Source: Roseovarius sp. (GTDB lineage Bacteria > Pseudomonadota > Alphaproteobacteria > Rhodobacterales > Rhodobacteraceae). From it: a stretch of DNA of 64,000 bases. The notes under the pieces were generated by a model. It saw nothing but the letters and a program-made list of their open reading frames with translations. It was not told where the DNA came from and did no database searches. Where the stretch lies: positions 1-64,000 of the forward strand of contig PBIL01000011.1 of NCBI GenBank assembly GCA_002720475.1, read 5' to 3'. Of this stretch, positions 18,820-27,698 are shown piece after piece (positions within the stretch are counted from its first letter, which is position 1; each line of letters opens with the position of its first letter). Both the position numbers and the translations under genes were made by a program.

Positions 18820-20142
18820 ATGATGGTTTCAAAGCGATTTGTCATGGCGGCGCTGATGATGAGCGTCGCGGCCCTGCCGGGGACACGCGCGGCGGCGGAT
18901 TTTGCCGACGGGCTCGTGGGCGGCCTTGTCGGCGGCGCGGGGAGCGGCATCATCGTCAACGAAAGCGCCAAGGCACGCGAGCGGAAGCGCACGACCACCA
19001 CGCGCACCTATCGCGCGCCCACCGTCTCGAGCCAGCAGGTGCGCGAGGAGCAGGCCGCGCTCAACTATTTCGGCTTTCCCGCGGGCACGCCCGACGGGGT
19101 GCGCGGGCGCAATACCCGCAACGCGGCCGCGCAGTATCAGGCGCATATGGGCTTTCCGGCAACCGGCTATCTGACGGATTACGAGCATCAGTTCCTGGTC
19201 TCCTCCTACTACCGGGCGCAATCGGGCGGCGCGGCCACCGCACAGCTCATCGCGCAAAGGGGCCAGGGGACGCGCGGCCTGCTGCATGCCTATCGGGACG
19301 AGGCGGCGGGCCTGCCGCCGACCTATGCCGCCACGCCCGTGCCGCAGGCGCAATCGCCGGTGATGGCGGCGATCCCGCAGGCCGCCCAGGTGCAGCCGCC
19401 CGCGGCCGCCGTGCCCGCGGCCGGTCAGGCCCCGGCGGCGGGCGCGCTGCCCAATCTCATGGCTTCGGGCGGCGACGGGCCATCGCTCGCCTCGCATTGC
19501 AACCAGGTGAGCCTTGTGACCAACTCGAACGGCGGCTTCGTGACCGCAGCCTCGCTGCAGGATGCGCGCTTTGCGCTGAACGAGCAGTTCTGCCTTGCCC
19601 GCACCTATGCCATCGCCGAGGGCGAGACCATGGCCGCCTCGCTCAAGGGGATCACGCCGGACCAGCTCGAGGAGCAGTGCCGTGCCTTCGGCCCCGCCAT
19701 GCGAGATCATGTCGCCGCCCTTTCGCTCAAGGAGCGCGACGAGGTGCTCGAGGGAGTGCGCGGCTTCGTGCTCCAGACCGGGCAGTCGCCCGCGCAGCTT
19801 GCGGGCACGGCCAAGGTTTGCCTCTCGGTCGGCTACCGGATCGACAACATGACCGTGGCGCTCGGATCGGGCCTGCTGCTGACCGCGCTTGGCGAGGAAG
19901 CCTATGGCGAACTGATGGGCCACCACCTCAACGAAGGCTTCGGCACCACGCGGCGGCCCGATCTGGCGCAGGCCTGGTTCCGCGCGGCGGTCGAGGCGGT
20001 GGAGAAAGGCGCGACGCCGGTCTTTGCCCCCGGCAATGACGGGCGCAACGCGCTCTTGCGCCGCGCCGTCTTCGGCGAGGGTCCGGCCGAGGGCGCCACG
20101 GTTCAGCCCGCCGCGACCCTGCCGACCTTCAAGCTCGACTGA
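18820..20142 (+). CDS. Secreted peptidoglycan-binding domain protein
   Basis: A 440-residue exported protein of unknown specific function. Residues 1-26 look like a signal peptide (MAALMMSVAALPGTRAAA). A glycine-zipper-like stretch follows (GLVGGLVGGAGSGI). Residues ~75-120 resemble a PG_binding_1 domain (LNYFGFPAGTPDGVRGRNTR). A Pro/Ala/Gln-rich linker of ~60 residues leads to a helical C-terminal domain containing several cysteines. GGGAGAA at 18810-18816 supports the start at 18820. Related proteins occur in Rhodobacteraceae as far as I know. A periplasmic role at the cell wall is inferred. Confidence 0.75.
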   Translation: MMVSKRFVMAALMMSVAALPGTRAAADFADGLVGGLVGGAGSGIIVNESAKARERKRTTTTRTYRAPTVSSQQVREEQAALNYFGFPAGTPDGVRGRNTRNAAAQYQAHMGFPATGYLTDYEHQFLVSSYYRAQSGGAATAQLIAQRGQGTRGLLHAYRDEAAGLPPTYAATPVPQAQSPVMAAIPQAAQVQPPAAAVPAAGQAPAAGALPNLMASGGDGPSLASHCNQVSLVTNSNGGFVTAASLQDARFALNEQFCLARTYAIAEGETMAASLKGITPDQLEEQCRAFGPAMRDHVAALSLKERDEVLEGVRGFVLQTGQSPAQLAGTAKVCLSVGYRIDNMTVALGSGLLLTALGEEAYGELMGHHLNEGFGTTRRPDLAQAWFRAAVEAVEKGATPVFAPGNDGRNALLRRAVFGEGPAEGATVQPAATLPTFKLD

Positions 20143-20168
20143 GGGCGCGCGAGGGTTGCAAAAAATCC

Positions 20169-20193
20169 CGAAGGGGCATGCGATTTGCCCCTT
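20169..20193 (-). terminator. Hairpin with T-run on the minus strand
   Basis: A perfect 9-bp stem, GAAGGGGCA at 20169-20177 with TGCCCCTTC at 20185-20193, has a short loop. Read on the minus strand it is followed by GGGATTTTTTG, so it resembles an intrinsic terminator in that direction. On the plus strand it would only be a hairpin after the preceding gene. It also lies just upstream of the tRNA promoter. Direction and function are uncertain. Confidence 0.4.
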
Positions 20194-20220
20194 CACAATC
20201 TTCGGCACATTGCTTATACG
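20193..20220 (+). promoter_or_regulatory. Predicted promoter of the tRNA-Leu gene
   Basis: TTCACA at 20193-20198 and TTATAC at 20215-20220 are separated by 16 bases, a reasonable sigma-70-type pair. Transcription would start near 20226, about 17 bases ahead of the mature tRNA 5' end. The call rests on motif and position only. Confidence 0.4.
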
Positions 20221-20242
20221 GCGCGGCACCTACCGGGCACGT

Positions 20243-20329
20243 GCGGTCGTGGCGGAATTGGTAGACGCGCAGCGTTGAGGTCGCTGTGGGGTAACTCCCG
20301 TGGAAGTTCGAGTCTTCTCGACCGCACCA
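20243..20329 (+). tRNA. tRNA-Leu (anticodon GAG)
   Basis: An 87-base gene including an encoded CCA at 20327-20329. The acceptor stem is GCGGTCG paired with CGACCGC, with discriminator A at 20326. The anticodon stem CAGCG/CGCTG encloses the loop TTGAGGT, giving anticodon GAG. A long variable arm (GGG-GTAA-CTCCC type) and a T-arm with GTTCGAGTC identify a class II leucine tRNA. It reads CUC/CUU leucine codons; CTC is abundant in this GC-rich genome. Confidence 0.96.
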
Positions 20330-20545
20330 TTCTCACGATGCCTGACGGGTCGTTCCGAAATCGTTGCCATGATAGGCACCTGTTTCGCGGCCCTCTCGGC
20401 TTGCCCATGCCGGGGCCGGTCCACGCTTCATATCGCGGCGGAATTTGCCCTCTACCCAAAACCTTGGGGCTGCCCTATAGTCGCTGTGATCGACAGGGCA
20501 CAAGACCCATGATCCGAGAGGCAGAGACCAGAGGGGGAACGGCCG

Positions 20546-21019
20546 ATGCGCTGCCCGTTTTGCGGAAACATCGACACGCAGGTGAAGGATTCGCGCCCGG
20601 CGGAGGAACATGTGTCGATCCGGCGGCGGCGGTTCTGTCCGGCCTGCGGCGGGCGGTTCACCACCTATGAGCGCGTGCAGCTGCGCGATCTGGTGGTGGT
20701 GAAATCGAACGGGCGGCGCGAGGAGTTCGACCGCGACAAGCTCGAACGCTCGGTGCGCATAGCCCTCCAGAAGCGCCCCATCGATCCCGAGCGGATCGAG
20801 CAGATGATCTCCGGCATCGTGCGCCGGCTCGAGAGCATGGGCGATACCGACATTCCCTCCAAGGTGATCGGCGAGATCGTGATGGAGACGCTCGCGCGGA
20901 TCGACACCGTGGCCTATGTCCGCTTCGCCAGCGTTTACAAGAACTTCCAGGAAGCCGACGATTTCGATCGCTTCGTGAGCGAGCTGCGCCCGGACGAGGG
21001 CGCGGCGGCGCAAGACTGA
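20546..21019 (+). CDS. nrdR: Ribonucleotide reductase transcriptional repressor NrdR
   Basis: A 157-residue DNA-binding repressor of nrd genes that senses ATP/dATP. The N-terminal zinc ribbon has two pairs of cysteines (CPFCG at residues 3-7 and CPACGG at about 31-36). An ATP-cone domain with [20 protein letters not shown] follows. GAGGGGGAA at 20531-20539 provides a Shine-Dalgarno sequence. I see no NrdR box nearby. It is followed at once by ribD, a common pairing in alphaproteobacteria. Confidence 0.97.
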   Translation: MRCPFCGNIDTQVKDSRPAEEHVSIRRRRFCPACGGRFTTYERVQLRDLVVVKSNGRREEFDRDKLERSVRIALQKRPIDPERIEQMISGIVRRLESMGDTDIPSKVIGEIVMETLARIDTVAYVRFASVYKNFQEADDFDRFVSELRPDEGAAAQD

Positions 21020-21023
21020 GCGC

Positions 21024-22121
21024 GTGACCGAGGTGGACCGCCGCTTCATGGCGCTTGCCCTGTCGCTCGGGCGGCGCGGCATGGGCCAATGCGCGCCCAA
21101 CCCGGCCGTGGGCTGCGTCATCGTGCGGGAGGGCCGGATCGTCGGGCGCGGCGCGACCGCCCCAGGGGGGCGGCCCCATGCGGAAACGCAGGCGCTCGCC
21201 CAGGCGGGCGCGGCGGCGCGCGGGGCCACGGCCTATGTCACGCTGGAGCCCTGCGCCCATCACGGGGCCACCCCGCCCTGTGCCGAGGCGCTGATCGCGG
21301 CGGGGGTGGCGCGGGTGGTGGCAACCTTCGACGACACCGATCCGCGGGTTTCGGGCCGCGGCTTTGCCATGCTGCGCGCGGCGGGCATCGCCGTCACCAC
21401 GGGCGTTCTGGCCGAGGAGGCGGCGCGCGACCATGCGGGGTTCCTCATCCGCAACGAGGTGGGCCGCCCGCTGGTCACGCTCAAGCTCGCGGCGAGTTTC
21501 GACGGGCGGATCGCCACCGCCTCGGGCCACAGCCGATGGATCACGGGGGCCGAGGCGCGCCGCACCGTTCACGCGATGCGCGCGCGCCATGACGCGGTGA
21601 TGGTGGGGGCGGGCACGGCGCGCGCCGACGATCCGATGCTGACCGTGCGCGGCATGGGCGTGGCCCGCCAGCCGGTGCGCGTGGTGGTCTCGCGCCGGCT
21701 CGACCTGCCGCTGATGTCACAGCTTGCGCGCAGCGCGCGCGAGGTTCCGCTCTGGCTGTGTCACGGGGCGGAGGTGGATGAGGCGCTGGTGGCGGCGTGG
21801 CGCGAGGTGGGCGCGCGGCTCGTGCCCTGCGCGGTGACGGGGGGGCAGGTCGATCCGGCCGCGCTTCTCCAGGCGCTCGGCGCGGCGGGGCTCACGCGGG
21901 TCTTCTGCGAGGGGGGCGGCGCGCTGGCGGCCTCGCTGCTCGCGGCGGGGCTGGTGGACGAGCTGGTGGGCTTTACCGCCGGGCTTGCCATCGGGGCCGA
22001 GGGCCTGCCCGCCATCGGTGCGCTCGGGCTGGCGCGGCTCGAGGAGGCACAGCGGTTCGAACTCATGGAGGCGCGCGCGCTCGGGCCGGATGTGATGCAC
22101 CGCTGGGTGCGGGCGGGCTGA
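21024..22121 (+). CDS. ribD: Riboflavin biosynthesis deaminase/reductase RibD
   Basis: A bifunctional enzyme of riboflavin synthesis: the N-terminal half deaminates the diaminopyrimidine intermediate and the C-terminal half reduces the ribosyl group. The product is 365 residues with a GTG start four bases after nrdR. Zinc-deaminase motifs HAETQALAQAG and EPCAHHGATPPC are present. The reductase half contains LKLAASFDGRIATASGHSRW and VRVVVSRRLDLPL, then a FCEGGGALAASLL segment. It converges with murD seven bases later. Confidence 0.95.
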   Translation: MTEVDRRFMALALSLGRRGMGQCAPNPAVGCVIVREGRIVGRGATAPGGRPHAETQALAQAGAAARGATAYVTLEPCAHHGATPPCAEALIAAGVARVVATFDDTDPRVSGRGFAMLRAAGIAVTTGVLAEEAARDHAGFLIRNEVGRPLVTLKLAASFDGRIATASGHSRWITGAEARRTVHAMRARHDAVMVGAGTARADDPMLTVRGMGVARQPVRVVVSRRLDLPLMSQLARSAREVPLWLCHGAEVDEALVAAWREVGARLVPCAVTGGQVDPAALLQALGAAGLTRVFCEGGGALAASLLAAGLVDELVGFTAGLAIGAEGLPAIGALGLARLEEAQRFELMEARALGPDVMHRWVRAG

Positions 22122-22128
22122 GCCCGGC

Positions 22129-23544
22129 TCAGCCCCCTGCCCTGCCCGCAAGGCGCGCACGCACCTCTGTCATGAAATCCTCGCCGCGCCGCTCGAAATT
22201 GTCATACTGGTCGAAACTCGCGGCGGCGGGCGCAAGCAGCACCACCTCGCCCGGCTGCGCCTCTTCCACTGCGCGGTCCACCGCGCGGGCCATGGTGGTG
22301 CATGTCTCTGCCTCCACCCCGCCAAGGCCCATGGCGAATTGCGCGGCCTCGCGCCCGATCACATAGGCCTTGACGACATGCGGCAGGCCCGGCGCAAGGG
22401 CCGAAAGCCCGCCCTCCTTCTCCAGCCCGCCGCAGATCCAGCGGATGCGCTCGAAGGCCAGAAGCGCCTTGAGCGCGCTGTCCACGTTGGTGGCCTTGCT
22501 GTCGTTGACGAAGCGCACGCCGCCCGCCTCGGCCACGAGCTGCGAGCGGTGCGGCAGGCCGGTGAAGCTGGCCAGGCCCGCCTCGATGGCGCGGGGCGCA
22601 AGGCCGAGCGCGCGGCAGGCGGCATAGGCGGCGCAGGCGTTCTGATGGTTGTGGCTGCCCGGCAGGCCGGGCATCGGGCGCAGGTCGATCGCGGCAACCT
22701 GGCGGCCCTTGCGGTATTCGCTGAGAAACCCCTTGCGCGCGAAGACCGCCCAGCCGGGGCCTGAAAGCCTGGCACTCGCCGAGACGCGGATCACCCGGTC
22801 GTCGCCCGGCCCCTCGGAAAGCTGACCGGCGAGAAAGCGGCCCTCGGCCTCGTCCACGCCGATCACAGCGCGGTCCGGCCCGCCCTCGGCAAAAAGCCGC
22901 CGCTTGGCCGCGAAATACCCGCCAAGCCCGCCATGCCGGTCCAGATGATCGGGCGAAAGATTGGTGAAGACGGCGATATCGGGGGTGAGCGCGCGGGCCA
23001 GTTCGGTCTGGTAGCTGGAAAGCTCCAGCACCACCACCCCGCCCTCGCCCGGCGGATCGAGATCGAGCACGCCGCGCCCGATATTTCCCGCAAGCTGAAC
23101 GGGCTGGCCCGCCTGCGTGAGGATGTGATGGATGAGCGCCGAGGTGGTGGACTTGCCGTTAGAGCCGGTGACGGCGATGACCTTCGGCGGCCGGTCGAGC
23201 CCGTCCCAGTCCGGCGTGGCGAGCGAGCGGAAGAAGAGACCGATATCGTTGTCCACCGGCCCCCCCGCCGCCAGCGCGGCGGCGATCACGGGATGGGGCG
23301 CGGGGTAGAGATGCGGGATGCCGGGGCTGGTGACAAGGGTGGCGATGCCGTCGAGCGCGCCTGCGCGGGAGAGATCGGCGACGGTGAGGCCCTCGGCCTC
23401 GGCCCGTGCCCGGCTCTCGGGGTTGTCGTCCCAGACCACCACCGCCGCCCCGCCCTCAAGAAGTGCGCGCGCCGCCGAGAGGCCCGAGCGCCCGAGGCCC
23501 AGAACCGCCACGCGCTGCCCGGCCATGCCCCGCACCCTGATCAT
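22129..23544 (-). CDS. murD: UDP-N-acetylmuramoylalanine--D-glutamate ligase
   Basis: Adds D-glutamate to UDP-MurNAc-L-Ala in the cytoplasm. The 471-residue protein has the N-terminal UDP-binding Rossmann segment ([15 protein letters not shown]), the ATP loop [25 protein letters not shown], and the carboxy-domain motif [28 protein letters not shown] is characteristic of MurD. It is the last gene of the minus-strand dcw arm. A 142-bp GC-rich gap with a small hairpin (GCGTCCG/CGGACGC, about 23658-23680) separates it from mraY. Confidence 0.97.
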   Translation of the reverse strand: MIRVRGMAGQRVAVLGLGRSGLSAARALLEGGAAVVVWDDNPESRARAEAEGLTVADLSRAGALDGIATLVTSPGIPHLYPAPHPVIAAALAAGGPVDNDIGLFFRSLATPDWDGLDRPPKVIAVTGSNGKSTTSALIHHILTQAGQPVQLAGNIGRGVLDLDPPGEGGVVVLELSSYQTELARALTPDIAVFTNLSPDHLDRHGGLGGYFAAKRRLFAEGGPDRAVIGVDEAEGRFLAGQLSEGPGDDRVIRVSASARLSGPGWAVFARKGFLSEYRKGRQVAAIDLRPMPGLPGSHNHQNACAAYAACRALGLAPRAIEAGLASFTGLPHRSQLVAEAGGVRFVNDSKATNVDSALKALLAFERIRWICGGLEKEGGLSALAPGLPHVVKAYVIGREAAQFAMGLGGVEAETCTTMARAVDRAVEEAQPGEVVLLAPAAASFDQYDNFERRGEDFMTEVRARLAGRAGG

Positions 23545-23686
23545 CGCGCCCCGCCCTTTCCCGTGAATTTCGCCGCGCGAGAGTGCCCCGGCGGCGCGGC
23601 GCGCGCAAGCAGGTTGACGGGGAACGGCGCGGGGCGCGATGCGCGGCTTGCCCGAGCGTCCGCCCGAGGCCGGACGCGCCCGCGCC

Positions 23687-24769
23687 TCACCGCAGTTTCA
23701 GCGTCGCCAGCCCGATGATCGCGAGGATAAGCGCGATGATCCAGAAGCGGATCACGATCTGCGGCTCGGCCCAGCCCTTCTTTTCGTAATGGTGATGGAT
23801 CGGGGCCATGAGAAAGACCCGCTTGCCGGTGCGCTTGAAATAGATCACCTGCACGATCACAGAGAGCGCCTCGGCCACGAAAAGCCCGCCGACGATGCCG
23901 AGCACGAGCTCGTGCTTGGTGGCAACCGCGATGGCCCCGAGCGCGCCCCCCAGAGCGAGCGAGCCGGTATCGCCCATGAAGACGGCGGCAGGGGGCGCGT
24001 TATACCACAGGAAGCCGAGGCCCCCCCCCACGAGCCCCGCCACGAAGACAAGGATCTCGCCGGTGCCGGGGACGTAATGCAGGCCGAGATATTCGGTGAA
24101 GTCGGTGCGCCCCACCGTATAGGCGATGATCCCGAGCGCCGCAGAGGCGATCATCACCGGCATGATGGCCAGCCCGTCGAGCCCGTCGGTGAGGTTGACC
24201 GCATTGGCCGCGCCCACGATCACGAACATCGCGAATGGGATGAAGAAGATGCCGAGGTTCACCAGCACGTCCTTGAACACCGGCAGGGCAAGCTGGTTCT
24301 GCAACGCCTCGGGATGGTTGCAGACCGCCCAGAGCGCGGCCACCAGCGCGATGGCGAAGCCGAGAAGCAGCCGCACGCGGCCCGGCACGCCCTTGACATT
24401 GCCCTTGGAGACCTTGGCGAAATCGTCGGCAAACCCGATGAGCGCGAAGCCCAGGGTGACGAAGAGCACCAGCCAGACGAACGGGTTGTCGAGCCGCGCC
24501 CAGAACAGCGTCGAGGTGACCAGCGCCCCCACGATGAGAAGCCCGCCCATCGTGGGCGTGCCGGCCTTGACGAAATGCGTCTCGGGCCCGTCGGCGCGGA
24601 TCGGCTGGCCCTTGCCCTGCCGGCGGCGCAGCACGTTGATGAGCGGCGGGCCGAATATGAAGCCGAAGACCAGCGCGGTCAGGAACGCCCCGCCCGCGCG
24701 GAAGGTGATGTAGCGGAAGAGGTTGAAGATGTCGCCCCCGTCCGAAAACTGTGTCAGCCAGTAGAGCAT
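23687..24769 (-). CDS. mraY: Phospho-N-acetylmuramoyl-pentapeptide transferase MraY
   Basis: An integral membrane enzyme that makes lipid I from UDP-MurNAc-pentapeptide and undecaprenyl phosphate. The product is 360 residues from the ATG at 24767-24769, whose A is the last base of the murF stop (TAATG). Ten hydrophobic helices are apparent. Conserved segments are [55 protein letters not shown] and the histidine motif [12 protein letters not shown]. Confidence 0.97.
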   Translation of the reverse strand: MLYWLTQFSDGGDIFNLFRYITFRAGGAFLTALVFGFIFGPPLINVLRRRQGKGQPIRADGPETHFVKAGTPTMGGLLIVGALVTSTLFWARLDNPFVWLVLFVTLGFALIGFADDFAKVSKGNVKGVPGRVRLLLGFAIALVAALWAVCNHPEALQNQLALPVFKDVLVNLGIFFIPFAMFVIVGAANAVNLTDGLDGLAIMPVMIASAALGIIAYTVGRTDFTEYLGLHYVPGTGEILVFVAGLVGGGLGFLWYNAPPAAVFMGDTGSLALGGALGAIAVATKHELVLGIVGGLFVAEALSVIVQVIYFKRTGKRVFLMAPIHHHYEKKGWAEPQIVIRFWIIALILAIIGLATLKLR

Positions 24770-26205
24770 TACTCGCGTTCCTCTTCCACGCCCCGGGCCG
24801 TGCGGCGCAGGGCCCTGACCAGAAGGCTGACGCGGCTCCCCTTGGAGCCCTTGACGAGCACCACGTCGCCCGCGTCGATCAGGCGGTGCGCCTCGGCCGC
24901 GAGCGCCTCGGCGGTCTCCACGTGACGCCCCCGCTTGCGCTCGGGCAGCGCCTTCCAGAGCGCGCGCATCCGGGGGCCCACGCAATGCACCTCGTCCACC
25001 GCCTGCATCGCGGGCAGATCGGCAAGCGCCGCGTGCCGCGCCGCCTCGGTCGCGCCCAGTTCCAGCATGTCGCCCAGGATGGCGATGCGCCGCCCGCGAG
25101 AGACGCGGCCCACATCGTCGCGCGGCGCGCTTGCGGCCAGCACCTCGAGCGCGGCGGCCATGGATTCGGGATTGGCGTTGAAGGCGTCGTCGATGAGGTC
25201 GATGCTCATGCCGTCGGCGGCCAGGTCGAGCACCAGCCGCTCGCGCGTGCCGCGCCCCTCCGGCGGCGACCAGGCGGCAAGATCCGCGATGGCCACGGCC
25301 CGGTCCAGGCCGAGAAGCCGCACCACCGCCAGCACCGCCAGCCCGTTCATGGCGAAATGCCGTCCCGTCGCGCCGATCTTGTAAAGCAGCGGCGTGCGCC
25401 AGGCGCGGGCATGGGCCACGGTCGCCCCGTCATGCAGATCGACCGACAGGAGGCGGTGATGCGCGCCGCGCGCCGTGCCGAAGCCGATCACGCGCGCGGC
25501 GTGGCGCAGGGCCTTGGCGCGCAGGATCGGGGCGGTGGCGATGTCCGTGTGGTAGAGCGCGATGCCGCCCGGCTCGAGCCCCTCGAAGATCGACGCCTTT
25601 TCATGGGCGATGCCCTCGAGGCTCTCGAACGCCGCGAGATGGGCGGCGGCGACGGTGGTGACGATGGCGATGTGAGGCCGGGCCATGCGCGACAGCGGCG
25701 CGATCTCGCCGGGGGCGTTCATGCCGATCTCGATGACGGCGAATTCGGTATCGGCGGGCATCCGCGCCAGCGTCAGCGGCACGCCCCAGTGATTGTTGTA
25801 GCTCGCCTCGGCGGCATGGGCGCGGCCCTGATGGCCGAGCACGGCGCGCAGCATCTCCTTGGTCGAGGTCTTGCCGACCGAGCCGGTCACGGCCACGACC
25901 CGGCCCTTCATCCGGGCGCGGCCCGCGCGGCCCAGGGCCTCGAGCGCGGCCTGCACGTCCGGCACCAGAAGGAGCGGGGCATCGGCGTCCACGCCCTCGG
26001 GGATACGGCTGACCAGCGCCGCCGCGGCCCCCTTCTTCAACGCCTCGGCCACGAAGTCATGGCCGTCCCGCGCCGCGCTGAGCGCCACGAAGAGATCGCC
26101 GGGCCGAAGCGTGCGCGTGTCGATGGAGACGCCGGAGGCCGTCCACGCGCCCGACGTGCGGCCCCCGGTGGCCGCCGCGACCTCGGCTGCGGTCCAGAGG
26201 CTCAT
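24769..26205 (-). CDS. murF: UDP-N-acetylmuramoyl-tripeptide--D-alanyl-D-alanine ligase
   Basis: Adds D-Ala-D-Ala to form the UDP-MurNAc-pentapeptide. The 478-residue protein has the MurF/MurE-type N-terminal segment ([18 protein letters not shown]), ATP loop [14 protein letters not shown], and the [13 protein letters not shown] motif specific to Mur[15 protein letters not shown] is in the C-terminal domain. It overlaps murE at its start by four bases (ATGA) and mraY at its end by one, which supports a single transcript. Confidence 0.97.
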   Translation of the reverse strand: MSLWTAAEVAAATGGRTSGAWTASGVSIDTRTLRPGDLFVALSAARDGHDFVAEALKKGAAAALVSRIPEGVDADAPLLLVPDVQAALEALGRAGRARMKGRVVAVTGSVGKTSTKEMLRAVLGHQGRAHAAEASYNNHWGVPLTLARMPADTEFAVIEIGMNAPGEIAPLSRMARPHIAIVTTVAAAHLAAFESLEGIAHEKASIFEGLEPGGIALYHTDIATAPILRAKALRHAARVIGFGTARGAHHRLLSVDLHDGATVAHARAWRTPLLYKIGATGRHFAMNGLAVLAVVRLLGLDRAVAIADLAAWSPPEGRGTRERLVLDLAADGMSIDLIDDAFNANPESMAAALEVLAASAPRDDVGRVSRGRRIAILGDMLELGATEAARHAALADLPAMQAVDEVHCVGPRMRALWKALPERKRGRHVETAEALAAEAHRLIDAGDVVLVKGSKGSRVSLLVRALRRTARGVEEERE

Positions 26206-27683
26206 CCCACCCCCCCGTCAAGCGCCGAGACCGCAAGGCTTGCCTGTTCGGCATCATCGAAGGGCAGGATGTCCTGGCCCACCACCTGCCCGGTCTCATG
26301 CCCCTTGCCGCAGACCAGCAGCGCGTCGCCGGGCGCGAGCATGTCCACGCCGCGCAGGATCGCCTCGGCGCGGTCGGCCACCTCGAGCGCGCCGGGACAG
26401 CCCGAGAGCACGGCGGCGCGGATCGCAGCGGGGTCTTCGGTGCGGGGGTTGTCGTCGGTCACGATCACCGCATCGGCGAATTGCGCGGCGGCCTGTCCCA
26501 TCAGCGGCCGCTTGCCCCGGTCGCGGTCGCCGCCCGCGCCGATGATGGCGACGAGCCGGCCCATGACATGCGGGCGCAGCGCGCGGATGGCGGTGGCGAC
26601 GGCATCGGGGGTATGGGCGTAATCGACGAAGACCGCCGCCCCGTTGCCGCGCGTGGCGGCAAGCTGCATGCGCCCGCGCACCGTGGTCATGCCCGGCAGT
26701 TCCGCGAAAACGCGCGCCGGGTCCGCGCCCGCGCCGATCACCAGCCCCGCCGCGAGCGCCGCGTTCTCGGCCTGGAAGCCGCCGATGAGATCGAGGCGCA
26801 GCTGCTGCACGCCATCCTCCCAGCCGAGCCGGATCACCTGGCCGGTGGCGTCGAAGCGCTGCGCGAGAAGGCGCAGGTCTGCCCCCGCCTGTCGGCCGAC
26901 GGTCAGAAGATCCTGGCCGCGATCGGCGGCAATCTCGGCCATGCGCGCGCCATGGGGATCGTCTATGTTGATCACGGCCACGCCGCTTTCCGGCAGGACG
27001 CGGGCGAAAAGCCCGGCCTTGGCCTGGAAATACGCCTCGAAATCGGGGTGATAGTCGAGGTGATCCTGGGTGATGTTGGTAAACCCCGCCGCCGCGAGCC
27101 GCACCCCGTCAAGCCGCGCCTGGGCAAGCCCGTGGGAAGAGGCCTCCATCGCCGCATGGGTCACGCCCTGCGCCGCGCACTCGGCCAGCACGCGATGCAG
27201 CGTGATCGGATCGGGCGTGGTGTGGGCAAGCGGCGCACGCACGGCACCCTCCACCCCGGTGGTGCCGAGATTGACCGCGTCAAGGCCCAGCCTTTCCCAG
27301 AGCTGGCGGGTGAAGGTGGCGACCGAGGTCTTGCCGTTGGTGCCGGTCACGGCCACCATCGTCTCGGGCTGCGCGCCGAACCAGAGCGCCGCGGTGAAGG
27401 CCAATGTCTGGCGCGGATCCTCCGCCAGCACGAGGGCTGCGTCATGCGCGGCGAGCGCCTCGGCGGCGAGACGCGCGCCCTCGGCATCGGTCAGGATCGC
27501 CGCCGCCCCCTGCGCAAGCGCCGCCCCGACGAAACGCGCGCCGTGGACCTGCGTGCCCGGCAGCGCGGCAAAGAGCATCCCCTCGCGCACCGCGCGGCTG
27601 TCCGTGGCAAGCCCGGCAAGGCGCGCCTGCCGTCCGCCCTGCGCGGTGAGGCCAAGCTCTGTCAATGTCCGAATCTGCCCCAC
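26202..27683 (-). CDS. murE: UDP-MurNAc-L-alanyl-D-glutamate--2,6-diaminopimelate ligase
   Basis: Adds meso-diaminopimelate to the peptidoglycan precursor. The product is 493 residues with a GTG start at 27681-27683. ATP loop GTNGKTSVATFTRQ and LATDSRAVREGMLFAAL are typical. The DNPR motif (TDDNPRTEDP) is the known signature for meso-DAP rather than lysine recognition, fitting a Gram-negative. It lies 15 bases after ftsI. Confidence 0.97.
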   Translation of the reverse strand: MGQIRTLTELGLTAQGGRQARLAGLATDSRAVREGMLFAALPGTQVHGARFVGAALAQGAAAILTDAEGARLAAEALAAHDAALVLAEDPRQTLAFTAALWFGAQPETMVAVTGTNGKTSVATFTRQLWERLGLDAVNLGTTGVEGAVRAPLAHTTPDPITLHRVLAECAAQGVTHAAMEASSHGLAQARLDGVRLAAAGFTNITQDHLDYHPDFEAYFQAKAGLFARVLPESGVAVINIDDPHGARMAEIAADRGQDLLTVGRQAGADLRLLAQRFDATGQVIRLGWEDGVQQLRLDLIGGFQAENAALAAGLVIGAGADPARVFAELPGMTTVRGRMQLAATRGNGAAVFVDYAHTPDAVATAIRALRPHVMGRLVAIIGAGGDRDRGKRPLMGQAAAQFADAVIVTDDNPRTEDPAAIRAAVLSGCPGALEVADRAEAILRGVDMLAPGDALLVCGKGHETGQVVGQDILPFDDAEQASLAVSALDGGVG

Positions 27684-27698
27684 GCGCGGTTTTGCCCC

